Positions 1 to 10,130 of a stretch of 64,000 bases of DNA are shown here, one piece after another. The stretch is taken from NCBI GenBank assembly GCA_037447655.1, contig JBBHKE010003537.1:1-64000 (forward strand), written 5' to 3'. The stretch comes from Zygnema cylindricum. Taxonomy: Eukaryota > Streptophyta > Zygnematophyceae > Zygnematales > Zygnemataceae. A program made the position numbers and the translations under genes. The notes beneath the pieces were generated by a model, which saw only the letters and a program-made list of their open reading frames with translations, did no database searches and was not told where the DNA came from. Positions within the stretch are counted from its first letter, which is position 1, and the number at the start of each line of letters is the position of its first letter.

Positions 1-831
1 TTAAACATGTACACGTAGGTTTATCAATTTATCTAGATTACAGTTTATAGGGCATAAAAACAATTGTACTATTAGTACCGGATAAAACAAATAGTACGGA
101 CATTTGTTTTGACGATCCGCATTGAACACTGATATCAATCGGACGACCGTGATTATCGCCGGCATCGCGAAAAGGACAATTTGGCGGTTTGCGGACTCCG
201 CCACTCCGGATGACACGTGGCAACATTGTACAGGTTTACGAAATCTCGGGAACAGAAGACAAAAAATCCGGATTTGACAAATGTCGCATTATGGCGATGT
301 CGTACACAGTCCGTACAGAATGTACTCCGACATCTGTACTTTATTCTACGGTACAATCTTGTGATTAGTCACTACCTCAGTACTAGGGGGTATAAAGAGG
401 GGTTTAGGACTTATAATATTTAGGGAAGGTAGCCGCCTCTCCCAGAGAGCATCTTGTATAAAAGGCAAACTTTGACTAGCCATATCAATCAATTCAGTTG
501 ACCATTTTCAGTGATTCTTTTTGCTGCGGACTCATGGGAGTCCATGCTCTACAGGGGTATAGTCGGTCATAGTTTTTGCCTGCCTGGGTGGCTACATTTC
601 TAAGGGAAAGTCAAAGTGGGTGACTGTGTACAAATCTCATATTGTAACTTTGCATTCTATGGTGGAACTGAGCTAAAAGAAAGTGTTGTTTCACAAGGGT
701 GAAGCGAAATTGGGGTTGTGATTTTCAAAAGCTCAGTCATTTGGGTTTATATAAACTTGGAGTCGCCACTATCTAGATTAGCTTCTTTTGATCTTGGAAT
801 TCTGTGTGGCAATGGAGCCTATAAAATTTCA
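1..831 (+). repeat. Copia B1 5' LTR, left end outside the window
   Basis: This stretch is colinear with the B1 3' LTR at about 2946-3775 and ends in CA directly before the primer binding site, so it is the 5' LTR missing its first ~300 bp. It contains a G-box/ABRE-like ACACGTGGC (213-221), GTAC-rich inverted repeats (about 295-355) and a TATA-like TATAAAAGG (457-465) followed by the conserved promoter-proximal block. The last codons of the LTR (ATG at 812) open the gag frame. Divergence from the 3' LTR is obvious by eye, so the insertion is old. Confidence 0.92.
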
Positions 832-1648
832 GGTTATGGGCCCACCATCTAGGGTGCCTATGTTTGATGGAACACAATTCATTCATTGGGAGTTTACGAT
901 GGAGGGTTTGCTTTTCGAGAAGCACTTATGGGGACTTGTTTCGGGACAAGTGAGATGTCCTTCACCTAGCTTTGGAAGAGCTTACTATGGAGAATCATTT
1001 GAGGCTGCCCAGAATATCAACCGGAGTTCAAATGGAACGGAAGGTGAAGGGAAAAAACTTGCCGTGGAAGGGGAAAAAAGGGAGAAGGAAAAAGGAACAC
1101 CAATAGTGAGGGGAGATAGGCTCTCGATTATGGTTCAACTTGTGGGGGTTATAGCTGAACGAAAAACTGAAGAAAATGATAGAAATATTTGGGAATATAA
1201 AAACTCTTTAGCAAAAATTCTCATACTTAGATATGTGTCTAAGTCCATAGCTATCACTCTTTTAAATCTTACCAAGTCTTCGGAAATTTGGGAAACACTT
1301 ATTCAGATTTAAAAGAGTGAGACTATACAGAGGCAACAGTTAGTAAAACAAGAAATAGAGGCCTATGTTTATAAAGGCGTTAGCATGATAGAGTTTTGCA
1401 ATGATATTGCTGCGTTATATGTTGAGCTTGCTAGTGCGGGATATGTAAAATCTGAGGAGAGAAAGATTAAAACACTAATAATGAAACTCCTTGATGAGTA
1501 CGAAGACATTATTTACCATATGCAGGGAATGGATGGCTCCTCATGGACTTGGAGCATTACCATGGGGATAATTATTGTGAGGGAAAGCACTTTGGAGCTT
1601 CGTTGGAGAAGTGACAGGGTGAGTGCATTTACAACTAGTGATGACTAA
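812..1648 (+). pseudogene. gag: B1 gag, N-terminal and middle part, broken
   Basis: The frame opens at ATG 812 inside the LTR, giving MEPIKFQVMGPPSRVPMFDG and then the copia Gag core (a WEFTMEG-like segment and a LTKSSEIWETLIQI helix region). A TAA at 1310-1312 replaces the TAT codon found at the same place in B2. The homology resumes in the same region from 1385 (IEFCNDIAALYVELASAGY) and ends at 1648. Gag forms the cytoplasmic particle that packages element RNA. The stop makes this copy non-functional as one protein. Confidence 0.85.
832..847 (+). promoter_or_regulatory. Primer binding site of B1 (half initiator tRNA-Met type)
   Basis: GGTTATGGGCCCACCA starts immediately after the LTR CA. 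It is complementary to the anticodon stem-loop of plant initiator tRNA-Met (GGTGGGCCCATAACC), not to the tRNA 3' end. The same bases encode the Gag residues VMGPP. The tRNA comparison is from memory of the tRNA sequence. Confidence 0.8.
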
Positions 1649-2612
1649 CGGAAGCGTGATGAGAGGAACAACGGTGACGAGCGGAAGCATGATGAGAGGA
1701 AGAAAGATAAAGGTAAACATTATCGGAACTTTGGTGGAAAGAGAGGGAGAGGAAAAGAGGGGAGCTTTGAAAAAAGGGGTTTACTCCTTTTGTAGAGAAC
1801 CAAGTCACTATATGGAGGAGTGTCCTCGTTTGGAAGAACTTAGAAGTTGGAGTGTGAATGAGGAGGAAGAAAGGGGAGAGGAGAAAGAGGATGAAGAAAT
1901 CTTGGAGCTTTTTCACATCGATAGAATGGAGAAGAGAGAAAAGTACATAGAAATCCCACGAAAGCAACAGTGTACTTTTAGAGGCAGAAGGGAAGTAAAG
2001 GGAAGGGAAATACTTGAGGGAGTTAGAAATAATGAGGGTAATTTTATAGATATGTGGGAAACAGAAAACTGGTCGAAAGGGGAGACTATAACGGATTCCG
2101 AGGAAAGGGGAGAAGTAAATCTAGAGGGGGTTTTAAAGGATAGGGGAAAAGAGAAATGTTTAATGAAAGGTTTAAGGGAGGAGAAATATTTTTTGGGAAT
2201 AAAAACACAAAGTGATAGTGGAAAGAAATCGATTGGGGAGAGTGAGGAAAGTTCAATTTTTGGGGGTACTAGGTTTGACATCACTAAAAGGAGTGATGGC
2301 ATTTATGAAGGTGTGCCTGTAAAAGGGTTATCATCTGGGTGTGTGTTGCAAATTGGAGATGGGGCTGGCCAGTTGAATTGCAAGAGGGAAATTCGATTTA
2401 GTGTGGATGGAAAAGGGATGTGGATTAAATCTTGGCTCGGATTTATAAAAAGTGGGATGCTAAATAAAAAGTGTGATGTAATTATTATTTCGGTTCATCT
2501 AATGCACTGTTGTAAATATGATAGTATTTTTCTTAAGTTCATGAAAGGAAAAGGAAAAAAAAAAAGGAAAAAAAAAGGAGGGGGTGGTTGTTTATTTGTT
2601 TGTGGGAGTTGA
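1649..2612 (+). pseudogene. B1 zinc-knuckle, acidic region and vestigial RNase H ORF
   Basis: An open frame runs to 2612. It starts with a damaged CCHC knuckle (YSFCREPSHYMEEC, first Cys lost), then an acidic, lysine-rich stretch, then EIPRKQQC, which matches the linker before protease in family A. Protease, integrase and RT are absent. After the gap the frame reads FDITKRSDG...SGCVLQIGDGAG, which aligns with the copia RNase H block TDITTWSDASYGD...SGYVLYVGDGAC. The segment holding the catalytic Glu is deleted. The frame ends in a Lys/Gly-rich tail. The same deletion structure occurs in B2 (20895-21841), which points to a propagating non-autonomous family and not one decayed copy. Confidence 0.7.
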
Positions 2613-2630
2613 AAGTAAAATAGACTAGAA

Positions 2631-2641
2631 TATAAAGGGAG
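2631..2641 (+). other. Polypurine tract of B1
   Basis: ATAAAGGGAG lies immediately before the TGTTGACAT start of the 3' LTR. This is the expected place for the plus-strand primer. Confidence 0.65.
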
Positions 2642-3775
2642 TGTTGACATTTGAGTATTTTTTAGGTCTGCATTAAGATATAAAAGAGTAGAGAGAGTCT
2701 GCCTCTAACTCCCCTCTCCAAGCCCCACACTTGTCGTAGTCACTAAAGGCTGGATAAAGAGCTAGAGCCAAGCTACCTAAACCTCACTAGAGAAGACAGG
2801 GGGTAAACTAGGTAGATTTACCGAAAGGTACTTGACGGACCCAAAAATTGATCCTGGTACCTGCCGTCCGTCAATTCAACCGTAGTTGGTAGCTTTGTCC
2901 GTTTAGTTTAGGACTAGTGCTACGAAATATTGGGTTTGATATGTATTCAAACATACACGTAGGTTTATCCATTTAACTAGATTACGGTTTATAGGGCATA
3001 GAAACAATTGTACTATTAATACCGGAAGAAACAAATAGTACGGACATTTGTTTTGTCGATCCGCATTAAGTAACGATATCAACCGGACGGCCGGGATTAG
3101 TGTCGGCATCGCGGAAAGGACAATTTGGTGGTTTGCGAACTCGACCAATCCGGATGACACGTGGCAACGTCGTACGGTTTTGCGGAATCTCCGGAACAGA
3201 AGACAACAAATCCGGATGTGACAAATGTCGCATTATGGCGACGTCGTTCACTGTCTGTACATAAAGTACTCCGGCATGTGTACTTTATTGTACGGTACAA
3301 TCTTGTGATTGGTAAGTACCCCAGTAACAGGGGGTTTAGAGAGGGGTTTAGGACTTATATTATTTTGGGTAGGTAGCCGCCTCTCCCAGAGAGCATCTTG
3401 TATAAAAGGCAAACTTTGACCAGCCATATCAATCAATTTAGATGTCCATTTTCATTGATTCATTTTGCTTCGGACTCAAAGGAGTCCATGCTACATAGGG
3501 GTATAGTCGGTCATAGTTTTTGTTTGCCTGGGTGGCTACATTTCTAAGGGAAATTCAAAATGGGTGAATGTGTCCAAATCTCATGTTCTAACTTTGCATT
3601 CTGTGGTGGAACTCAGCACACAGAAAATGTTATTTCACAGGGGTGAAGCTATATTGGGGTTCTGATTTTCAAAGGGTCAGTCATTTGGGTTTATATAAAC
3701 TTGGATTCGGCACGATCTAAATTAGACTCTTTTGATATGCGAATTCTGTGTGGCAATGGAGCCCATAGAATTTCA
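2642..3775 (+). repeat. Copia B1 3' LTR
   Basis: A 1,134-bp LTR beginning TGTTGACATTTGAG and ending GAATTTCA. It carries the T-arm-like hairpin at 2832-2874 (TTGACGGAC paired with GTCCGTCAA), a G-box-like ACACGTGGC, GTAC inverted repeats and a TATAAAAGG box. The candidate target duplication on this side is AATAA (3776-3780); the left copy is outside the window. Confidence 0.93.
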
Positions 3776-5395
3776 AATAACTTGAGGTTTTGCACAAAAA
3801 TGGGAAAAAGATAGTCACCAAAAAGGGAAAGGTAGCTGTCGTGGGTAGAAGGTGACAAAAATTTATGTATCGAATGAACCTAGTTAATGAAAACGATGTT
3901 CTCTATTACCGTGTTCTATTTTATATTGATTCGTGGCACAAAAGGCTAAGGCAGCTACATCATGAAGATTTGGAAAGAATGGTCAAAAATAACTTGATAA
4001 ATGGTGGTAAAATTGAAGAGAAACAAGTTGATATATGTGATGGTTGTGCCCTTGGGAAGAGTCATAGATTTCTTTTCCCTTAAATATCAAGTGATAGAGT
4101 CAAAAAAATCTTTAATCTAGTCTATTCGGATGTATAAGGACCGCCTAAAATTCTACCTATGTGGAGGGCAAAATATACGGTACCGTTTATTGATGATCAT
4201 TCTAGGATTGTAAAGCTCTATTTTACGAAGGAGAAAAATGAATTTTCTCCCACTTCAAGACTTACAAAACGTGAGCAAAAAGCTGCATGGAAAATTGATT
4301 CTCTCGTTTCTGTCAGATAATGGAGGGGAGTATGTTTCGAAGGAATTAACCACTTTCCACAATGAATAAGGTATCTCACATAATCTCACAGTTCCATATA
4401 CACCGGAGAAAAATGGAGTGGTACAAAGGATGAACAAAACCTTGACAGAAAGTGATAAATCTATGTTGGCAATTAAAGGTGTGAATTTGAAATTCTTGTC
4501 TGAGGCAATGAAGTGTTCTGTATATGTTGAAAAAAAGATAGACACAAGGTTCTTCATTGTTGTGGACAAGATTGAAACCGACAGTTGGTCAATTTCAGGT
4601 TTTTGGGAGCAAAATCATTGTTTTATACAACACTCTAAATTGGAAAATGGAGCCAAAAAGGTTGCCCGGACTCTTTTTGGGCTATGACGATGAGTCTACT
4701 GGTTATAGAGTCTATATGGCAGATTAGAAAAGAAATTTGGTAGAGACGAATTTCCAGGTTAAAGATGAAAGTCATTTGGTGGATGTGTTTAGAATGGTAT
4801 AATCTAAGAGGAAACGGATAAAGGTAGAGTTAAGAAAAGGGGCATGCTTTTGTGCAAAGGAGATTGGAAGAGCTTCCAGTAGTTGCCTAGGAACCGATGC
4901 CATAACCAAAGATAGCTCGTGTGAACCAAAATGCTCCAAGCCTTCGAGCTTCACAATTTCCGTGGGGAAGCTTCACAATTTCCGTGGGGAAGATAGCAAA
5001 GTTTCAAGCTCCAAGGAGAGAGAACTATGCACACACTTTTTGCTAACTCTAAGACCCACTCACCATTCAAGAAACCTTTTCTGTCCTGGAGAATGATAAA
5101 TAGATCTCGGCAACAAATGAAGAGATCAAGTCAATTATGGAGGCCCAAATTTGGGAATTGGTCGAATTGCCCTAAACAAAAATGCCATTCGAAGTAAGTG
5201 GGTGTTCAAGGAAAAACTTGATCCGGAAAACACAATAGAAAGCTACCAGACATGGTTAGTGGCTAAATGTTATAAAGAAAACGAGGGGGATTGACTTTGA
5301 TGAGACCTTTTCACTAGTGGTTTCGTTTCCACCTGTCCGAGTTTTATTAACTCTAGCTGCTATATAATATATAGAATTACATCAAATGGACTTCA
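3776..5395 (+). pseudogene. pol: H1: eroded copia pol remnant
   Basis: Fragments in several frames follow the copia order. These are a Gag-pre-integrase zinc region (DSWHKRL...CDGCALGKSH, 3930-4065), an integrase core (DDHSRIVKLYF near 4190; the second Asp region near 4310; TPEKNGVVQRMNKT near 4400) and the start of RT (EEIKSIMEAQIWELVELP near 5120, GIDFDETF, LHQMDFKT near 5390). There are many stops and frameshifts. Gag, protease and the RT catalytic YVDD are missing. It resembles the C/D/E type more than A or B. It is the DNA into which B1 inserted. Confidence 0.8.
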
Positions 5396-5795
5396 AACTG
5401 GTTTCTTACCAAGAATGTGTGCCACCATGGCACGCAATAAACTTGACAAATCAGACCCCTTTGCATGCCCAACTTCCAAGAGTCAGACGCAAAAAAAAAT
5501 GGATAAGTTTTCTCCTCTGTGTAGTAAGTTATGGCCGGTCAAAGGTGACCTATTTGTACAAAAACACTCTCAAAGAGAGAGAAGCCAAAAAACATCTAAG
5601 TCCTAGAACCCTACTCACAACCCCTTACTACTAAGTACAACCCTTACTACCGAGTACAAAATAATACAAAATATTGTATAGTACATAATTTACACACAAT
5701 AGTACACAAGCCGCCATACGAACAGGACAACCCTTATACGACACCAATATGGACGTGGTACCTTCCATATCTAATACCATGGCTCTATCTCCTCC
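5396..5795 (-). repeat. Inverted LTR fragment, right part, split by B2
   Basis: Read on the minus strand, 5515-5590 matches the promoter-proximal block of the other LTRs (TTTGACCGGCCATAACTTAC). The stretch 5396-5514 has no clear match. The last five bases, CCTCC (5791-5795), are the B2 target duplication. The LTR appears to continue at 23084 beyond B2. Confidence 0.55.
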
Positions 5796-6971
5796 TGTTG
5801 ATATTTGAGTATTTTCTAGGTCTATATTAGGATAGAAAAAGAGCTGAGGCGGTCTGCCTCTAACTCCCCTCTCCAAGCCCCCACACTTGTTGTAGTCACT
5901 AAAGGCTGGATAGGGAGCTAGAGCCATGGCTGCCTAGGCTCTCTAGAGAAGACAGGGGGTGAATTAGGTAGACTTACCAAAAAATAATTGACGGACACAG
6001 GAATTGATCCTGGTACCTGCCGTCCGTCAATCCGCATTAGCCGTTAGCTCTACCAGTTAAGTCTAGGACAGATATTACGATATATAGGGTTTGATAAATA
6101 TATAAATCGTCATATGTAGATTTATACGTTTAACGGCTAATAGATACTTAGTACATAGATACAGTTTGATTTAGTACAAAGTACGGTATGTGGACAGAAC
6201 GGATACCGCGCATTTGTTTGATAGCGAAACAAATACCGCGCGTCAAATTTCAGCGGCTAGGATTATAGCCGGTTTTGATCGGACGGCCACGATAGGCGCC
6301 GCGGTCACGGAAAAGGCATTTTTGGCGTTTTACGGTCTTTGCCACGTTAGATGACATGTGGCGTGATAACATTGGACTACGGGAATTTGGAGATTACAGG
6401 AACTAATCCTGATTTGACACGTGTCGACATTTTGGCCATGTCGTACAATGGCCGTACATAAAGTACACCGGCACCTGTACTTTTCTGTACGACACAGTAA
6501 TTTGATTGGTGTCGTACTTCAGTAGATAGAGTTTTAGAGAGGGAATAGGACTTAGAAAATTATGGGTAGGCAGGTGCCTCTCCTAGAGAGCTCTCTATAT
6601 AAATGGCAAACTTTGGCCAGCCATAACTATCAATTTACTTGACCATTTTCAGTGATTCTTTTTGCTACGGACTCAGGGGATTCCAGGCTACACAGGAGTG
6701 TAATCGGTCAGAGTTTTTGTCTGCCAGGGTGGCTGCATTTATAAGGGAAAGTCAAAGTGGGTGAATGTGTCCAAATCTCATATTCTAAATTTGCATTCTG
6801 TGGTGGAACTGAGCACACAGAAAGTGTTATTTCACAGGGGTGAATCTATATTAATATTGTGACTTTCAAGGGGTCATTCATTTGGGTTTATATTAACATG
6901 GAGTCGGACTATCTAGATTAGCTTCTTTTGGATTTGCAACTATGAGGGCCAATTGAGGTCTCAGAGTTTCA
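5796..6971 (+). repeat. Copia B2 5' LTR
   Basis: 1,176 bp, starting TGTTGATATTTGAG and ending CAGAGTTTCA. It contains a perfect hairpin at 5988-6030 (TTGACGGAC/GTCCGTCAA) enclosing CAGGAATTGATCCTG, an AAAGTACA...TGTACTTT inverted repeat near 6467 and a TATAAA box near 6598. The gag ATG seen in other copies is ATT here. Confidence 0.94.
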
Positions 6972-6987
6972 GGTTATGGGCCCACCA
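6972..6987 (+). promoter_or_regulatory. Primer binding site of B2
   Basis: GGTTATGGGCCCACCA lies directly after the LTR and is identical to the B1 site. It is complementary to the initiator tRNA-Met anticodon arm. Confidence 0.8.
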
Positions 6988-7928
6988 TCTAGGGTGCCTA
7001 TGTTCGATGGAACAGACTTCACCTATTGGGAGTTTACAAAGTCGGGATTGCTTTTTGAGAAACACTTATGGGGAATTGTTTCGGGACAAGTGAGATGTCC
7101 GCCACCTGGCTTTGGAGGAGCTTACTATGGAGATTCATGTGAGGCTGCCCAGAATATCAACCAGAGCTCAGATGTAACGGAAGGTGAAGGGAAAAATCTT
7201 TCCTTGGATAGGGAAATAGGGGAGAAGGAAAAAGGGACACCTATGGTGAGGTGAGCTAGGCTCTCAGCTATGGTACCACATTTAGGGATTAAAACTGAAG
7301 AAATGACACTAAAATATGGGAATACAAAAACACTATAGCAAAACATCTCATACTTAGATATGTGTTTAAGTCGATAGCTATCACTCTTTTAAGTCTAACC
7401 AAAGCTTCAAAGATATGGGAAGCACTAATTCAGATTTATAAGGAAGAGACTATTCAGAGGCAGCAATTAATAAAACAGGAAATAGATGCCTACGTTTATA
7501 AAGGCGGTAGCATGATAGATTTTTGCAATGATATTGCTGCGTTATACGTTGAGCTTACTAGTGCGGGATATGTAGAATCTGAGGAGAGTAAGATTAATAC
7601 ACTACTTATGAGACTCCCAGATGAGTATGAAAACATCATTTGTCGTATGCAGGCAATGGATGGCTCCTCATGGACTTGGAGCTTTACCATGGGGATATTT
7701 CTTGTGAAGGAAAGCACTTTGGAGCTTCGTAGGGGAAAGGACAGGGTCAATGCATTTTCAGTTGGTGGTGATTGGCAGAAGCGTGATGAGGGGAACGGTG
7801 GTGACGAGCGGAAGCGTGATGAGAGAAAGAAACACAAAGGTAAACCTTATCGGAACTTTGGTGGAAAGAGAGGGAGAGGAAAAGAAATGGGAGCTTTGAA
7901 AAAGGGGCTTGCTTCTTTTGTAGGGAAC
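6976..7928 (+). pseudogene. gag: B2 gag, interrupted by A2
   Basis: The frame MGPPSRVPMFDGTDFTYWEFT runs to a TGA at 7252-7254 (GGGGAG in B1 is GGTGAG here). Gag resumes through SKIWEALIQIYKEET...LPDEYENIICRMQ to a basic region (KRDERKKHKGK...KRGRGK). A2 inserted within the CCHC zinc-knuckle codons. The left part ends at TAGGGAAC and the knuckle resumes at 20895 (EPGHYMEEC). Confidence 0.85.
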
Positions 7929-8998
7929 TGTAGAAATTAATGGTTCATTTTTTAGTATTTTCTAGGTCTAAATAGAAATATAGAAAGAAGCCGAGGCAGT
8001 CTACCTCTAACTTCTCTCTCCAAACTCTCAAACTTGTCGCAGTCACTGAGAAGTTGGAGAGGAAGCTATAGCCATGGCTACCTAGGCTATCTAGAGGTTT
8101 ATGGGAAATAGATTAGTTGATTTATGGATAGGTAGGTTTATTTGCTAAAAGGAGTATGTTAGAACCACGATTTGACCTTGGTACTTGCCGACCGTCAGAA
8201 CGCCAATAGCTGGTAGACTTATCTGTTAAGTCTAGACATTAAGATACATACTATAGGGTTTGATATTTATTTAAATGTTGCCACCTAGAAAAATTTATTT
8301 AACGGATGATGTTTACGGATACATAGATCCAGTTATGTAAACGTACGGATTTCGGTAAGGATAAGAAATGAGTACCACGCATTTTGTTTCTTTTACGAAA
8401 CAAATACCGCACAAGCATTTATAACGGCTACGATTGAAATTTGCATTCAATCGGACGACCGAAAAGAAAGCCGAGATCGCAAAAGAGATTCACAGCGGTT
8501 TGTGGTCATCGCCACATCGGGTGACACGTGGCAAGTTTACGTTGGATCGCGACATCTCCGGGGATTACGGGACCGAAACTGTATATGACATGTGTCGACA
8601 TTTAGGCCATGTCGTACAATATCCGTACATAAAGTACACCAGCAGCTCTACTTTTGTGTACGGCAGTATAATATGATTGGTACCGTACACCAGTAGATAG
8701 AGTTTTAGAGAGAGTTAGGACTTAGAAAAAATTGGTAGATAGGACCCTCTCTCTTGGAGAGCTTCTATACAAAAGGTCAACTTTGACCCTCCATAACTTA
8801 CAACTCAAGGGAGCAAATTCAAAGATTCTTTTTGCTATCGACTCAGGGAGGTCTTGCCTTCACAGGGAAGAAGTTAGTCACATATTTTTTTTGCCAAGGT
8901 GGAAGTTATTCGTGCTGAAAGACAAAGGGGTCAGGGTTATCCTAGAGGCATCGTGTGAGCTGCTTACTCTAAGGTCCTATGAAGGTCTCAGAGTTGCA
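7929..8998 (+). repeat. Copia A2 5' LTR
   Basis: 1,070 bp, starting TGTAGAAATTAATGG and ending GAGTTGCA. It shares the A-type LTR plan: purine-rich start, T-arm-like segment near 8172-8190, ACACGTGGC near 8524, GTAC inverted repeats and the GGTCAACTTTGACC block near 8777. The gag ATG is at 8979. Confidence 0.93.
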
Positions 8999-10130
8999 GG
9001 TTATGGGCCCACCATCTAGGGTGCCTATATTCAATGGAGCTGGCTTCATATACTGGGAAAATATGATGACAAGAGCTCTATGTGAGAAACGGTTTTTGGG
9101 AATAGTGAGTGGACGGGTGAGGCGTCCATTGAATCTTCAAATACCTCGAGGGTTTACAGGAGGCAGATTCTCTAGAGATGCAAATCCATCTTCAACGGAG
9201 GAGACAAACGAAGGAGAGGTGGTGGACAAAAGAAAGGAGAAGGAGACGACCACACCAATAACAACTGGTTCGGCATTCATGTCACGTATTCCGTAGAACG
9301 AGGAGAATGATACTAATACCTAGGACTTCAACAATATGGCGGCAAAGCACTTCATCCTCCGCCATCTTACTCAAGGACTTGCATGTCCTCATTTGCAGGT
9401 AGAAAGGGCATCCGATCTTTGGATGGCTCTCATAGAGATGTACCGAAGAGGTACTATTCAGCAACAACAGTTGGCTGATGAGAAAGTTAAGGAAAATGTA
9501 TACAAAGGGGGGAAGATGTTGGATTTTTCCAATGAGCTTGCTACAATTTTCATGGAGCTAGAGAGTGCTGGAAAAGATTTTAGTGAAAAAGAAAAGGTTA
9601 ACTGTCTACTGTTGAAGTTACCCGATGAGTTCAAGAACATAGTCAATCGTGTGCAAGACTTCTCAGACTCAAGGTGGATTTGGAACTCAGTGGTAGGAAT
9701 GATTCTCGTTTGGGAGAATACGATTGAGATCCGAAGGGGAGGAAAGAGTGGGCAAGCCTTGGCAGTTGGGACCGATTGGAGGAAAAAGGATTCTCGGAGG
9801 TTGGTCGGAAATTACGGAGGGGGGGAGGAGAAAAATCTGACCGACGAGTTCGGACCAAGGGCTCCCAAAGGTTTATGTCATTTCTGTATAAACCAGGGCA
9901 CAATATGGCGGAGTGCACTAAGCTAACCGAGCTTTGGTCAAAGGAGGGACAAACTGGTGGAACTCCAAGAGGAAAGAAAAAGGCCTTTGTGACACGGGTA
10001 CATGAGGTGGAATCCGAAGACGAGGACGATGAGCTCCTATTGGATGAGGAGTTGGAAGCAACAAACGAGGTAGAAATTCCACGAAAGCAGAAATGTGCTT
10101 GCGGTGGATTAAAGGTGAAGCATGCTTGAT
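8979..10130 (+). pseudogene. gag: A2 gag, broken
   Basis: It starts at the LTR-borne ATG (MKVSELQVMGPPSRVPIFNG). A TAG near 9294 replaces the AGG seen in A1. The frame then continues over AAKHFILRHLTQGLACPHLQVERASDLW to 9926, with a frameshift near the zinc knuckle (CHFCINQGTIW, followed in the other frame by PGHNMAECTKL). It ends in the acidic SEDEDDELLLDEELEA linker and EIPRKQKC. Confidence 0.88.
8999..9014 (+). promoter_or_regulatory. Primer binding site of A2
   Basis: GGTTATGGGCCCACCA immediately follows the LTR; half initiator tRNA-Met type. Confidence 0.8.

Noticed and set aside
1635-2302. Minus-strand open frames rich in Ser/Leu/Pro opposite the B1 ORF
   Set aside because: They are antisense shadows of a purine-rich coding strand and show no domain or independent conservation.
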